The notes: generated by a model not told the origin, from the sequence alone. Positions 9,373-19,123 are shown, numbered from the stretch's first letter. The stretch is 64,000 nt of DNA from Ureibacillus thermophilus (GCF_004331915.1 NZ_CP036528.1:2895441-2959440), one strand, 5' to 3'. Numbers and translations are program-made.

Positions 9373-9978
9373 TTACTGCAAAAGTTTTTCTTCATCGACA
9401 ATCACTAAAATTCCATCTTTATTCAAAAGGCCCCCTGCTTTTTGCCATTTGCTCATGAAGTTGCTGATTTTTTGGCGGCTGCATCCAAGATAATTTGCCA
9501 TCTCCTCGTGGGTTAATGGCATTTCAATTACCATTCTTCCTTCTTTCTTTTTGGCCAGTTTTAAAAGCAGCCAACGCAGCCGCTCAGGTACAGTCATTGT
9601 TGAAAGTGCAATATTCAACTGCTCCGCTTTCGTTAATTCTTGTACGATAGAATCTAAAATCATCGTCCCTCGAATCATTTCATCTTCTAAAAGCTCTAAC
9701 GGAAACGCATACAGAATACTATCTGTCAAAGCTGCAGCATATTTCGTATATTCGATCTGGCCTTTTAAAGAATCTAAATAACCAAAAAACTCTGAAGGTC
9801 CGATTAATGAAATGGTTGTCGTTCTTCCATCAAAAGAATCCATTGCAATTTTCACAAAACCTTTTTGTATATAGTAGAATGTATGAATTTGTTCCCCTAT
9901 TTGATAAATCATTTCTCCCTTTTTTACAAAAACAGGTTTCCCTTTTTTGATGATGTCCTCAGTCCGAATGTTTATCAC
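9373..9978 (-). CDS. Crp/Fnr family transcriptional regulator
   Basis: A 201-residue regulator with an N-terminal cyclic-nucleotide-binding-like beta barrel and a C-terminal winged helix with a recognition region MPLTHEEMANYLGCSRQKIS. It lacks the N-terminal cysteine cluster of Fnr, so it is not an obvious Fe-S oxygen sensor. The only in-frame start is a GTG directly abutting AAGGGGA, an unusually short spacing, with an upstream in-frame TAA. The gene is divergent from the ABC importer at 10.1 kb, and a Crp-like palindrome lies between them, suggesting it regulates itself or the importer. Confidence 0.85.
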   Translation of the reverse strand: MINIRTEDIIKKGKPVFVKKGEMIYQIGEQIHTFYYIQKGFVKIAMDSFDGRTTTISLIGPSEFFGYLDSLKGQIEYTKYAAALTDSILYAFPLELLEDEMIRGTMILDSIVQELTKAEQLNIALSTMTVPERLRWLLLKLAKKKEGRMVIEMPLTHEEMANYLGCSRQKISNFMSKWQKAGGLLNKDGILVIVDEEKLLQ

Positions 9979-10005
9979 TCCCCTTCTGACTTAGCCATTA
10001 TGATT

Positions 10006-10040
10006 ATATAAAAATTTTTATATTTGTAACAAAAGTGACA
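10006..10040. promoter_or_regulatory. Candidate operators in the regulator/ABC importer intergenic region
   Basis: Two elements lie between the divergent genes. One is a perfect 18-bp AT palindrome, ATATAAAAATTTTTATAT (10006-10023). The other is TGTAACAAAAGTGACA (10025-10040), which matches 8 of the 10 half-site bases of the Crp pattern TGTGA-N6-TCACA. The adjacent Crp/Fnr regulator is the natural candidate to bind the second one. Confidence 0.45.
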
Positions 10041-10127
10041 GAAATTTTTCTCCATAATCTATAAAATTCATTTATCTAACTTAATCCTATTAATTTAGTT
10101 TGTTTTATAAGAAATTAGGTGAATTAA

Positions 10128-10976
10128 ATGACCGAACATATTCTTTTACAGAACGTACATAAAACTTTTTCAAAGAAAAATCATTCGAAAACTGTCGCAT
10201 TAGAAGATGTTTCGCTATCCATTAAACGGGGCGAATTTGTTTCCCTGCTCGGCCCTTCAGGTTGTGGTAAATCCACTTTATTGAACATAATCGCAGGGCT
10301 GGAAAAAGAAACTAGCGGTAAAGTACTTGTGAATGGAGCCCCTATAACTGGGCCCGGCAATGACCGGATTGTTGTATTTCAAGAATCGGGGCTTTTCCCT
10401 TGGATGACGGTGCTTGAAAATGTCATGTATGGACTTTTGATTAAAAAAGTGCCGAAAAATGAAGCAAAAGAACGGGCAATGAATTGGATACAAAAAGTGC
10501 ATCTTGGCAAATTTGCCGACAGAAGCCCTCATGAATTATCTGGAGGTATGAAGCAGCGGGTAGCCATCGCTCGAGCGCTCGTTATGGATCCTGAGATTTT
10601 GCTCATGGACGAACCTTTTGCCGCACTGGACGAACAAACACGGATGGTTCTACACCATGAACTGGAAACATTGTGGAGAGAAACAAGAAAAACGATCATC
10701 TTCGTTACCCACAATATACGAGAAGCTGTCGTTCTTTCGGATCGAATTGTATTAATGAAAACACGACCAGGAGGCATAAAAAATATATTTCCTGTGCAAG
10801 CCGCACGACCTCGCAATTCATCCGACAGCATTTTAACTTATTTGGAAAGCCGCATTTTATTAGAACTCGAGCAAGAAATGGAAAAAGTGCTGAAGGAGGA
10901 ATTGGGCAGTGATTACGCACTTCAGAAGGATCGGCTTCATATTGATCCTCATAATAATTTGGGAAGCGATATCTAA
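10128..10976 (+). CDS. ABC importer ATP-binding protein, sulfonate/nitrate/taurine type
   Basis: A 282-residue ATPase with Walker A GPSGCGKST, a Q-loop in VVFQESGLFPW, the signature LSGGMKQR and Walker B ILLMDEP. It belongs to the NitT/TauT group (SsuB, TauB, NrtD). The ATG is preceded by TTAGGTGAA. It is the first gene of a three-gene importer operon, and the permease gene overlaps its end by 68 bp. The link to sulfur is inferred from the downstream cysteine synthase and from ssuBAC lying in this part of the B. subtilis chromosome. Nitrate or a thiamine precursor cannot be excluded. Confidence 0.88.
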   Translation: MTEHILLQNVHKTFSKKNHSKTVALEDVSLSIKRGEFVSLLGPSGCGKSTLLNIIAGLEKETSGKVLVNGAPITGPGNDRIVVFQESGLFPWMTVLENVMYGLLIKKVPKNEAKERAMNWIQKVHLGKFADRSPHELSGGMKQRVAIARALVMDPEILLMDEPFAALDEQTRMVLHHELETLWRETRKTIIFVTHNIREAVVLSDRIVLMKTRPGGIKNIFPVQAARPRNSSDSILTYLESRILLELEQEMEKVLKEELGSDYALQKDRLHIDPHNNLGSDI

Positions 10977-11694
10977 ATTACAACTGTTTCCCTCATTTAT
11001 GTGGCCGCCGCTGTTCATTCCAAATGAACCAGGTGGAACCACAATTATAAAAACTTTTATCAACGGAATTGTATCCGGTCAATTGTTGGAAGCAACTGGG
11101 GCTTCCTTATGGAGGCTTGTGGTTGGATTTATTATCGCCGTAGCCATTGGACTTTTGTTAGGATTTTTAATTTATAAATTCAAAGTTGTTGATGATACGC
11201 TTGGTTTCTTTGTAACAAGTTTGCAGGCAATTCCAAATATCGTCTGGCTGCCCCTTGCAATTTTATGGTTTGGCCTTGGTATAGGTTCCGTTCTATTCAT
11301 TGTGATATTAGGAGCAGCCATCTCCATCACTATTACATCAAGCACGGCTTTTAAAAGCGTGAATCCCCTTTTGATTCGCGTAGCCAAAACGATGGGCTCT
11401 TCCGGATGGCACTTATTCCGCACAGTGATTTTTAAAGCATCCATCCCACAGCTGATTGCAGGACTCCGTATTGCTTGGTCTCTTGCATGGAGGGCTGTTC
11501 TTGCCGGGGAATTGCTGGGCGGCGGCAGCGGAGGGCTTGGCACTTTGCTTGACCTAGGCCGTTCCATTCAAGCAATGGATTTAATTTTCAGCATTATGAT
11601 TATTATTGCCATCATCGGTTCTGTAATCGACAATTTTGTCTTTGTCCGCCTCGAAAAATTTGTTTTCCGCAAATGGGGCATATCAACAACATAA
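10909..11694 (+). CDS. ABC importer permease, SsuC/TauC type
   Basis: A 261-residue permease with about six transmembrane helices and the EAA loop region around residues 155-175 (IRVAKTMGSSGWHLF), typical of binding-protein-dependent transport permeases. The start is GTG at 10909, with AAGGAGGAATTGGGCA just upstream inside the ATPase gene. The overlap suggests translational coupling. Next comes the lipoprotein gene, 16 bp after its stop. Confidence 0.87.
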   Translation: MITHFRRIGFILILIIIWEAISKLQLFPSFMWPPLFIPNEPGGTTIIKTFINGIVSGQLLEATGASLWRLVVGFIIAVAIGLLLGFLIYKFKVVDDTLGFFVTSLQAIPNIVWLPLAILWFGLGIGSVLFIVILGAAISITITSSTAFKSVNPLLIRVAKTMGSSGWHLFRTVIFKASIPQLIAGLRIAWSLAWRAVLAGELLGGGSGGLGTLLDLGRSIQAMDLIFSIMIIIAIIGSVIDNFVFVRLEKFVFRKWGISTT

Positions 11695-11710
11695 AAGGAG
11701 ATGGAGAAAA

Positions 11711-12727
11711 ATGAAAAAGCGATTGTTCTTAACAATTTTATCCGTATTGGTACTAGTTCTTGCAGCTTGCGGAAATACTGACGCTGAGAAAAAAGAGGAA
11801 AGCGCTTCTAAGGGCGAAGAAGCAAAGGCAATTCGCATTGGCTACTTTCCAAATATGACGCACATTGCGACAATTGTAGCTTTAGAAAAAGGGTACTTTG
11901 AAGAACAATTTGGCAGCGATGTAAAAATCAAAACAAACACATTCAACGACGGTTCTTCCTTCATGGAAGCGATGTCCACAGACGCCATTGATATCGGAAC
12001 AGTGGGGCCTACGCCTGCTTTAAACACATACATTAAAAATCCGAAACATGAAATTATTTCCGGTGCAGTAAACGGCGGTGCCGTATTAGTTGTTGCAAAA
12101 GACTCCAACATCAATTCTGTAAAAGATTTAGTCGGCAAGAAAATTGCCATCCCAACATTCGGCAGTACACAAGATGTAGGATTAATCAAATCATTAAAAG
12201 ATGCAGGCATTGATGTCAATCAAGTTACTAAAGTGAAACAAGCTCCTGCTGATACAGCTGCACTCATTTTAAAAGGTGAATTGGATGGGGCTGCTACACA
12301 AGAACCATGGGGCGTTAACATTGAAACAACTGCCGGTGCCAAATTATTGTTGGATGAAAACCAATTTGCTTGGGGCAGCGAATCAACAAATACTGTCGTT
12401 GTTGCCCGATCAAAATTCACAGAAGCAAACCCTGAACTAACAAAAAAATATTTAAAAGCCCATATTCAAGCAATTAACTTTATCAATGAAAATCCAGATG
12501 AAGCCATCCAGTTATTCCTAGACCACATTAAAGCAATCACAGGCAAAGACCTTTCAAAAGATGAAGTGACAAAAGCGTTTGACCGTTTAAAAGCAACAAC
12601 AGATGTTAATGAAGATGTAATTAAAGAAATGGCAACTATTTCAAAAGAAGCTGGATATATCAATTCTGATGATATTGAAGGTCTTGTTAACCTAACTTAC
12701 TTAAATGAAGTCTTAAATGAACAATAA
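11711..12727 (+). CDS. Substrate-binding lipoprotein of NitT/TauT-type ABC importer
   Basis: A 338-residue extracellular solute-binding protein. It has an N-terminal signal with lipobox LAAC (C20 from the chosen start), then a charged linker and a periplasmic-binding fold with IRIGYFPNMTHI, typical of the SsuA/NrtA/TauA group. The ATG at 11711 is chosen because AAAAGGAG precedes it and it yields a proper signal peptide; an upstream in-frame start would overlap the permease gene. The ligand may be aliphatic sulfonate or a related anion. This is an inference. Confidence 0.88.
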   Translation: MKKRLFLTILSVLVLVLAACGNTDAEKKEESASKGEEAKAIRIGYFPNMTHIATIVALEKGYFEEQFGSDVKIKTNTFNDGSSFMEAMSTDAIDIGTVGPTPALNTYIKNPKHEIISGAVNGGAVLVVAKDSNINSVKDLVGKKIAIPTFGSTQDVGLIKSLKDAGIDVNQVTKVKQAPADTAALILKGELDGAATQEPWGVNIETTAGAKLLLDENQFAWGSESTNTVVVARSKFTEANPELTKKYLKAHIQAINFINENPDEAIQLFLDHIKAITGKDLSKDEVTKAFDRLKATTDVNEDVIKEMATISKEAGYINSDDIEGLVNLTYLNEVLNEQ

Positions 12728-12740
12728 AATCAATACTTTT

Positions 12741-12789
12741 GCGGGCACTTTTCCAAAACTCTATACTTGAAAATGGAAAAGATGCCCGC
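12741..12789 (+). terminator. Terminator-like hairpin after the ABC importer
   Basis: The inverted repeat GCGGGCA-CTTTTCC / GGAAAAG-A-TGCCCGC has 14 paired bases and a 19-nt loop. The T-run after it is weak (CCTTCGTTT), so termination may be partial and the cysteine synthase gene may be partly co-transcribed. Confidence 0.5.
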
Positions 12790-12825
12790 CTTCGTTTGAA
12801 ATAATACTTTGAAAGGAAGTTTAAT

Positions 12826-13746
12826 ATGAAACTATATCATTCCATTGTAGAATTAATTGGCAATACACCCATTGTCAAATTAAATAAATTGCCCTCTCCT
12901 GAAGGGGCCAATGTTTATATGAAATTGGAATCCTTTAATCCAGGAGGAAGCGTGAAAGACCGAGCTGCCTACAACATGATTCTTCGCGCTGAACAAGAAG
13001 GAAAATTAATTCCAGGGGAAAGTACGGTGATTGAACCGACTTCTGGAAACACTGGCATCGGTCTTGCAATGGTGTGTGCCGTAAGAGGATATCGCTGCAT
13101 TATTACAATGCCTGACAATGCAACAAAAGAGCGGATTCAATTGATGAGAGCATACGGCGCAGAAGTGTATTTAACTCCTAGCCATTTGCGAATGCAGGGC
13201 GCCATTGATGAAGCTTATCGAATTGCAGAAAAAATCCCTAATTCCTTTATTCCTTTACAATTTGAAAACGAAGCCAACTCGGATGCACACCGAAACACAA
13301 CCGCAGTTGAAATTTTAAAAGCTTTCGGCGATCGATTAGACGCTTTCGTGTTGACGGCAGGAACAGGCGGCACTATCACAGGCACGGGAGAAGAATTGAA
13401 AAAAGCGCTGCCAAACTTAAAAATTTATGTCGTTGAACCAGCCGGCTCCCCAGTGCTTGCAGGCGGCCAGCCAGGACCACATAAAATCCCTGGGACAGGC
13501 CCAGGGTTTATTCCGAAAATTTTAAATACAAATATTTACGATGAAATTCTTCATATTCAAGACGAAGATGCCCAAACCACAGCAAGACGCTTAGCTCGCG
13601 AAGAAGGTATTTTAGTCGGAGCATCCGGTGCCAGCTCGGCCTACTATGCCCTTCAAATTGCAAAAGACCTTCCAAAGTCCGCCAATGTATTATGCTTAGC
13701 ACCTGATACCGGCGAACGGTATTTGTCTAGCGACCTGTTTGAATAA
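12826..13746 (+). CDS. Cysteine synthase family PLP protein (YtkP-like)
   Basis: A 306-residue fold-type II PLP enzyme. The PLP lysine is K44 in GGSVKDRA, and the PTSGNTGIGLA phosphate loop and GTGGTITGTG are present. It resembles the CysK/CysM family that makes cysteine from O-acetylserine and sulfide, and within it the YtkP-like subgroup, whose members may be paralogues with other nucleophiles. The ATG follows TGAAAGGAAG. Its place after a sulfonate-type importer fits a sulfur-assimilation role. Confidence 0.88.
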   Translation: MKLYHSIVELIGNTPIVKLNKLPSPEGANVYMKLESFNPGGSVKDRAAYNMILRAEQEGKLIPGESTVIEPTSGNTGIGLAMVCAVRGYRCIITMPDNATKERIQLMRAYGAEVYLTPSHLRMQGAIDEAYRIAEKIPNSFIPLQFENEANSDAHRNTTAVEILKAFGDRLDAFVLTAGTGGTITGTGEELKKALPNLKIYVVEPAGSPVLAGGQPGPHKIPGTGPGFIPKILNTNIYDEILHIQDEDAQTTARRLAREEGILVGASGASSAYYALQIAKDLPKSANVLCLAPDTGERYLSSDLFE

Positions 13747-13751
13747 GCATC

Positions 13752-14240
13752 TTAGTTTTTCATCTTCGGATCAAGAGCATCTCTCAATCCATCGCCCATT
13801 AAGTTAATTCCTAGAACAGTCAACATGATGGCTAGCCCAGGGAAAATCATTGTCCACGGTGCATTCGTTAAATAGATGCGCGCATCGGCCAACATTTTCC
13901 CCCATTCCGGTTGCGGCGGTTGCGCTCCTAAACCTAGGAAACTAAGAGCCGCCGCTTCTATAATTGCAGTCGCAATCGCTAATGTGCCTTGTACAATAAT
14001 TGGTGCTAAAGAGTTTGGCAGAACATGACGGAATAATATCCGCGAATCTTTCATGCCAATGGCTTTGGCAGCAGTAATATATTCCTCTTCTTTTACACTC
14101 AATACTTTCGAACGAATTAGCCTTCCAAAGTTTGGCACATTGACGATGGCAATTGCAATGAACGCATTTTGCAATGAACTTCCTAAAATCGAAACAATGG
14201 CGATGGCAAGCAAAATGCTTGGGAATGCAAGTAACATATC
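13752..14240 (-). pseudogene. Remnant of oligopeptide ABC permease (AppC/DppC), C-terminal half
   Basis: About 161 codons encode only the C-terminal half of a DppC/AppC permease (normal length about 300). It begins at the family's DMLLAFPS motif and contains the EAA loop and a normal C-terminus. The first half is missing. At about 14240-14252 the frame is joined directly to an AppF-like N-terminus, so a deletion removed the interval. No ribosome binding site or start is expected to be functional. Confidence 0.85.
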
Positions 14241-14611
14241 AAATAATCAATCAATGGCTCCTCTAAAATTTTTTCAACGGTATGCCTCGGATTTAATGAA
14301 GCGTAAGGATCTTGAAACACCATTTGCAAATCTCTTCTGGTTTTTCTCATCTCATTTTTTGACAGTGATGTTGGTTCAATCCTATTAAAATAAATTTTTC
14401 CATCTGTTGGCTCAAGCAAGTGCATAATCATTCTTCCGGTAGTAGACTTTCCACAGCCTGATTCACCAACAATACCAGGGGTCTCTCCTTCAAATACTTC
14501 AAAAGAAACCCCGTCAACGGCTTTCACAACCTCCGTCGATTGGGAAAATGCCTTTTTTCGTTTAGGAAAATGTTTTTTTAATTGCTCAACTTTCAACAGT
14601 GTGTTTGTCAA
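14240..14611 (-). pseudogene. Remnant of oligopeptide ABC ATPase (AppF/OppF), N-terminal part
   Basis: It starts at a TTG with AAGGGGA upstream and encodes the first ~120 residues of an AppF/OppF ATPase, including Walker [10 protein letters not shown] and the Q-loop VFQDPYASLNPR, then breaks off after EEPLID and runs out of frame into the permease remnant. The signature motif and Walker B are absent, so it cannot be a working ATPase. Its start overlaps the end of the AppD remnant as in intact operons. Confidence 0.87.
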
Positions 14612-15105
14612 GAACTTTCCCCTTGTCTTTCTCCATTAAGAAACATCTTGCCTTTTGACGTGATGAAACTTCATATATTGGGGGATTTTCTCTAAAGCAT
14701 CGATCCGTTGCAAATTCACATCTCGGTGCAAATTGGCATCCAGTTTTGATGGAACCAGGCTTTGGAACGGAACCTGGAATGGAATAGAATGTTTCCTTTT
14801 TCACACGCATATCTGGAACTGATTGAATAAGCCCTTTCGTATATGGATGACTAAGATTTTGAAAGATATCCTTAACGGATGCTTCTTCTACAATTTGCCC
14901 GCTGTACATAACAATGACCCGTTCGCATATTTCTGCTACAGCCCCTCAATCATGTGTAATCAACAACACCGCAGAGTTTAATTTTTTATTCAAATCTTGC
15001 ATCAGTTTCATAATTTGCGCTTGAATCGTTACATCCAAAGCTGTTGTCGGTTCATCGGCTATCAACAATTTCGGATTGCAAGATAATGCCATGGCAATCA
15101 TAATA
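14586..15105 (-). pseudogene. Remnant of oligopeptide ABC ATPase (AppD/OppD), C-terminal part
   Basis: The fragment begins abruptly near 15105 at [13 protein letters not shown]; Walker A and the first half are absent. It contains Walker B LLIADEP and then an in-frame TGA (about 14949-14951) after LLITHD, where a leucine codon is expected. Reading resumes in the same frame through CERVIVMYSGQIVEE to the cysteine-rich OppD C-terminus. So it has both a 5' truncation and a nonsense codon. The 5' breakpoint lies just past the terminator of the upstream ABC exporter gene. Confidence 0.87.
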
Positions 15106-15130
15106 AAAAGGCGCCAAGCAATCTGGCACC
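15104..15130 (-). terminator. Terminator of the ygaD-like exporter
   Basis: On the minus strand GGTGCCA-GATTGCT-TGGCGCC is followed by TTTTTATT. The stem contains one G-U pair. The stretch begins immediately after the stop codon. Confidence 0.7.
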
Positions 15131-16878
15131 TATAAATTTTGAATTTGATATAAATCGTGATAAACACCTTTTTTCGCCATTAACGACTCATGATTTCCTT
15201 CTTCTACCACTTTTCCATGATCAATGACAAAAATTTTGTCTGCATGGGTTATGGTGGATAGGCGATGGGCGATGATAATCGTTGTTCTGTCGCTGGCTAA
15301 ACGCTCCAATGATTCTTGAATTAACGCTTCACTTTCCAAATCAAGGGCAGAAGTCGCTTCATCCAACACTAAAATCGGCGGATTTTTTAAAAATACTCTT
15401 GCAATGGCGATGCGTTGTTTTTGTCCTCCTGAAAGCTTGACTCCCCGCTCTCCGACTTTGGTATCGTACCCGTTCGGCAATTGCATAATGAAGTCATGGG
15501 CATTGGCTGCTTTTGCTGCTGCAATTACCTCTTCATCCGTCGCATCTGGTTTTCCCATTAAAATATTTTGCTTTACGGAATCGCTGAATAAAATATTATC
15601 CTGCAAAACGATTCCAATTTGGGAGCGGAGTGATTTTATATCCACTTCCCGCACGTCTTTCCCGTCAATTTTGACAGCCCCGCTCGTCACATCGTAAAAC
15701 CGTGGAATGAGGCTGACGATTGTCGATTTTCCTCCGCCGCTCATGCCGACAAACGCTGCCGTTTCCCCCGGTTGAATGGTAAAGTTAATATTTTTCAACA
15801 CCGGCTGCCCTTCATTTTCGTATTTAAATACTACATCTTGGAATTCCACCTTCCCCGATACTGGCGGCATCGGAAGAGCATTTGGCTTATTTTGCACATC
15901 ATATTCTTCATCCATCAAACTAAACATGCGGTCCATGGAAGCAATCGATTGGGTAAGGGTTGTAGATGAGTTTATCAACCTTCTTAAAGGTGAATACAGC
16001 CGTTCAATATATCCCATAAAGGCTGCCATCTCACCGACAGACAGTTGTCCATGAATGATTAAGTAAGCTGCATAGCCAATGACAAGCAAAGGCGCAATAT
16101 CGGTGATGGTATTTACAACTGCAAAGGATTTGGCATTCCATCTTGTATGGTCCAATGATTTATCCAAAAACTCGCCGTTTTCATGATCAAAAATTTTCTG
16201 TTCATGTTCCTCTAAGGCAAAGCTTTTAACAATGCTGATGCCGTTTACTCTTTCATGCAAATAGCTTTGCAAGTTTGCTAATGCCTGGGAACGTATTCTT
16301 GTTAAGGCTCTTAATCTTCCGAAAAAATATTTTACGCTAATCGCAAATAGTGGAAGAGAAATTACTGCAACAATAGTTAGCTTCCAATTCATCGACAACA
16401 TGATTCCAATGACAATCAAAATGGTCGTCATGTCAAGCCATAAATTCATCAGGCCAATCATGACAAAGTTTTTCGTTGCCTCTACATCGTTAATGAAACG
16501 GGAAATGATATCCCCCGCCCGATGATTGGAATAAAATTTTAAGCTTAATTTTTGCAAATGCACATACAGTTCTTTTCGAATATCATACAGCACTTTATTG
16601 CTCACGTGCTGGGCAAAATATTGCCGATAATATTCCACCGGCGGACGGATGATAAAAAAGAGGAAAATCGCTCCGCCAAGCCAATAAACTAATTGCTTGA
16701 CCCGCTCGGCATCGGTTAATTCGGTATTTAATAAAATGTCATCAATCACGATTTTAGTTAAGAACGGAATAAAAAGAGGAATGGCAAATTTAATAACCCC
16801 AATAATGAGGGTAAGAATAATTTCCCAATAATAAGGCTTGACAAAACGCATATATCTTCGAATACTATCCAAACACAA
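15130..16878 (-). CDS. ygaD: YgaD-like ABC exporter (fused permease-ATPase)
   Basis: A 582-residue half-transporter of the multidrug/lipid exporter type. It has six transmembrane helices in the first ~310 residues, then an ATPase with Walker [10 protein letters not shown], signature LSGGQKQR, Walker [10 protein letters not shown] and the H-loop IIAHRLS. It most likely works as a homodimer; the substrate is unknown. The TTG start at 16878 follows GAGGATGTGA. It corresponds to B. subtilis ygaD and lies next to ygaC as there. On the 3' side its terminator abuts the decayed peptide transporter. Confidence 0.87.
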   Translation of the reverse strand: MCLDSIRRYMRFVKPYYWEIILTLIIGVIKFAIPLFIPFLTKIVIDDILLNTELTDAERVKQLVYWLGGAIFLFFIIRPPVEYYRQYFAQHVSNKVLYDIRKELYVHLQKLSLKFYSNHRAGDIISRFINDVEATKNFVMIGLMNLWLDMTTILIVIGIMLSMNWKLTIVAVISLPLFAISVKYFFGRLRALTRIRSQALANLQSYLHERVNGISIVKSFALEEHEQKIFDHENGEFLDKSLDHTRWNAKSFAVVNTITDIAPLLVIGYAAYLIIHGQLSVGEMAAFMGYIERLYSPLRRLINSSTTLTQSIASMDRMFSLMDEEYDVQNKPNALPMPPVSGKVEFQDVVFKYENEGQPVLKNINFTIQPGETAAFVGMSGGGKSTIVSLIPRFYDVTSGAVKIDGKDVREVDIKSLRSQIGIVLQDNILFSDSVKQNILMGKPDATDEEVIAAAKAANAHDFIMQLPNGYDTKVGERGVKLSGGQKQRIAIARVFLKNPPILVLDEATSALDLESEALIQESLERLASDRTTIIIAHRLSTITHADKIFVIDHGKVVEEGNHESLMAKKGVYHDLYQIQNL

Positions 16879-16983
16879 TCACATCCTCATGCTGCATCAG
16901 TGCTTCTTTTTTCTAATAAAACATAACGCTTCTTATTTTACCACAATAAAAAGACGCCCCTTCAATTGAGACGCCTTGAATAA

Positions 16984-17532
16984 TTATTGATTATTGGATT
17001 TCATGTCTTTATAAAATAAATAACGGTTTGTCCATACTTCAATAAAATCTTGTGCAAAAGGACCTTTTTTCTGTTTCACCCAACTTAAGAGTTTTGTGAC
17101 ATTGCGCTTTAAAATTTTATCGATTACATCTGGATAGCCCATTTCCGCTTTATGCTGCTCATATTCATCTTCATCCAGCAACGTATAGGATTTATCCGGA
17201 AACACTTTGAGATCCAGGTCATAATCAATGTATTTTATTGCATTATTGTCGAAAACAAAAGGAGAACTCATATTGCAATAATAGTAAACGCCGTCTTCTC
17301 TCAGCATGCAGATAATATTGAACCAATGTTCTGCATGAAAATAACATATGGAAGGTTCCCTTGTCAGCCAAGTTCGACCATCCGCTTCTGTGACGAGTGT
17401 TCTGTCATTTGCTCCGATAATAATATTTTTCGTTCCTTTTAATACCATCGTTTCGTGCCAAACTCGGTGGATGCTTCCATTATGTTTGTAACTATGTATT
17501 TGAATGGTTTCTCCTTCTTTCGGTACCGTCAT
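16984..17532 (-). CDS. ygaC: YgaC-like DUF402 nucleoside di/triphosphate phosphatase
   Basis: A 182-residue DUF402 protein, nearly colinear with B. subtilis YgaC (UPF0374). Members of this family (S. aureus Ntdp) hydrolyse nucleoside tri- and diphosphates. Family landmarks [21 protein letters not shown] and FHAEHWFN are visible. The ATG at 17532 is preceded by AAAAGGTGGGG. It lies upstream of the ygaD-like gene, 105 bp away; a short A/T-rich segment with a small hairpin separates them. Confidence 0.9.
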   Translation of the reverse strand: MTVPKEGETIQIHSYKHNGSIHRVWHETMVLKGTKNIIIGANDRTLVTEADGRTWLTREPSICYFHAEHWFNIICMLREDGVYYYCNMSSPFVFDNNAIKYIDYDLDLKVFPDKSYTLLDEDEYEQHKAEMGYPDVIDKILKRNVTKLLSWVKQKKGPFAQDFIEVWTNRYLFYKDMKSNNQ

Positions 17533-17694
17533 TGCATTAGCCCCACCTTTTCACTATATCCTCACGTTTATTATATCAATGTTTCTAAAAACTTGTATGA
17601 AAACATACATACTTTCTTTTATTAAATTGAGAAATGGTTCATTTTACTATTATAAATCATTCAAATTTCCACCGTAAATGAAAATCCATGTAAA

Positions 17695-17727
17695 AAATTA
17701 AAGGTATAGACAAAAATGTCTATACCT
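17695..17727 (-). terminator. Terminator of the spore-protein-like gene
   Basis: AGGTATAGACA/TGTCTATACCT forms a perfect 11-bp stem with a 4-nt loop, followed on the minus strand by TTTAATTTTTT. Confidence 0.85.
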
Positions 17728-17748
17728 GGGAAAACTGAAATTCACATC

Positions 17749-17880
17749 TTATTTGTTGTTATTGTTGTTTTGTTTGTTTGGTTGCTGCTTTTTATTTTGT
17801 TGATCTTGACGAGTTTGCTCAAAATCTTGTTCTTGTGCAAACTCCTCTACTTGGTTGTTTTTGTTGCGATTTTTTGCCAT
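17749..17880 (-). CDS. Small Asn/Gln-rich protein, likely gamma-type spore protein (sspE position)
   Basis: A 43-residue ORF begins MAKNRNKNNQVEEFAQEQDF and is very rich in N, Q and K, with no hydrophobic core. It has an excellent GTGGAGGTG ribosome binding site 7 nt upstream and its own terminator. The composition and the EFAQEQD motif resemble gamma-type small acid-soluble spore proteins, amino-acid stores in the spore core. In B. subtilis sspE occupies the corresponding place between the mutY side and ygaC. It is shorter than SspE and lacks its internal repeat. Confidence 0.75.
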   Translation of the reverse strand: MAKNRNKNNQVEEFAQEQDFEQTRQDQQNKKQQPNKQNNNNNK

Positions 17881-17925
17881 GCTGTTCACCTCCACGGTAG
17901 ATATTGTGGACAGGTGAACTTGGGA

Positions 17926-19005
17926 TTATTCCCATGAATAAAAAATATATTGATTCAGAAAATTCAAAATTTTAATCATTGGCACGGGAACAGGCAAGCT
18001 TTCCATTTCTTTTAAAGTCACGCAACGCACAGATTCCGGTGTTTTTTCGGTTTTCTCAATCTCCACCAAATGGCAGCGCAAATACCAAATTAAATGGGAA
18101 AACACATGCTTTTGCTCGAAAAAATTTTCTTTCAGGATTTTTTCGATTTTCACATTATAGCTTAATTCAAAAGCCTCTTTCGTATTATCCGACGGTTTAT
18201 TCTTTTCAATCATTGGAAATTGCCACATATTCGCAAGCAATCCTTCCCTTGGCCGTCTTTCAATTACAACTTTCCCATCGTTGACCGCAATATATACATC
18301 ATAGTATATATGTTTTTCTTTTGTTTTCTTTGTTTTAACGGGCAACTGTTCTGCATCGCCTTCCATAAATCCTAAACAATATTCCCTCACCGGACAGAGC
18401 AGACATTTCGGTGAAGTAGGAGTACAAATCATCGCACCTAAGTCCATCAACGCCTGATTGAAATCTCCAGGATATTCCGGATGAATGAGCTGTTCTACCG
18501 CTTCTTCAAAAATTTTTCGGGTTTTTGGAAGAGCGATATCTTCTGTCCTATGCAAAACACGGCTCAACACGCGCATGACATTGCCGTCCACCGCATGTTC
18601 CGGCAAATCATAGGCAATGCTTAAAATGGCTCCGGCCGTATAAGGGCCAACGCCTTTTAATTTTTGAAGGTCATGGCGATTATTAGGAACCGTGCCACCA
18701 TATTTTTCGACAACCTCTTTTACTCCTGCTTGCAAATTGCGGACCCTTGAATAATAGCCAAGCCCTTCCCACATTTTCAGCAATTCTTCTTCATCGGCAT
18801 TTGCCAACGATTCAATGGTAGGATATTTATCGATAAAGCGATGATAATACGGAATGACCGTATCCACGCGGGTTTGTTGAAGCATCACTTCTGATACCCA
18901 GATTTTATAAGGGTCTTTCGTATTCCTCCATGGCAAATCCCTTTTCTCTTGATGAAACCATTCGACAAGACTTTGTCGAAATTGTTGCAAGTATGGATAA
19001 TTCAC
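17926..19005 (-). CDS. mutY: A/G-specific adenine DNA glycosylase MutY
   Basis: A 359-residue base-excision repair enzyme that removes A mispaired with 8-oxoG. The catalytic E39 (SEVMLQQTRV) and D140 (VDGNV), the helix-hairpin-helix (LKGVGPYTAGA) and the 4Fe-4S loop C194-x6-C201-x2-C204-x5-C210 are present. A C-terminal NUDIX-like domain recognises 8-oxoG. The start is GTG at 19005 after CTAGGAGGAAATT. The gene corresponds to B. subtilis yfhQ and is divergent from yfhP. Confidence 0.95.
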   Translation of the reverse strand: MNYPYLQQFRQSLVEWFHQEKRDLPWRNTKDPYKIWVSEVMLQQTRVDTVIPYYHRFIDKYPTIESLANADEEELLKMWEGLGYYSRVRNLQAGVKEVVEKYGGTVPNNRHDLQKLKGVGPYTAGAILSIAYDLPEHAVDGNVMRVLSRVLHRTEDIALPKTRKIFEEAVEQLIHPEYPGDFNQALMDLGAMICTPTSPKCLLCPVREYCLGFMEGDAEQLPVKTKKTKEKHIYYDVYIAVNDGKVVIERRPREGLLANMWQFPMIEKNKPSDNTKEAFELSYNVKIEKILKENFFEQKHVFSHLIWYLRCHLVEIEKTEKTPESVRCVTLKEMESLPVPVPMIKILNFLNQYIFYSWE

Positions 19006-19123
19006 AATTTCCTCCTAGCGGTTTTCGATTTTATTTTGAGTGATTAGGATATAATATAATTATAAATATAATGGATTGATTGATTTTTTTCTGTAGTCCT
19101 CCGTTATTAAGGAGTTGATTTGG

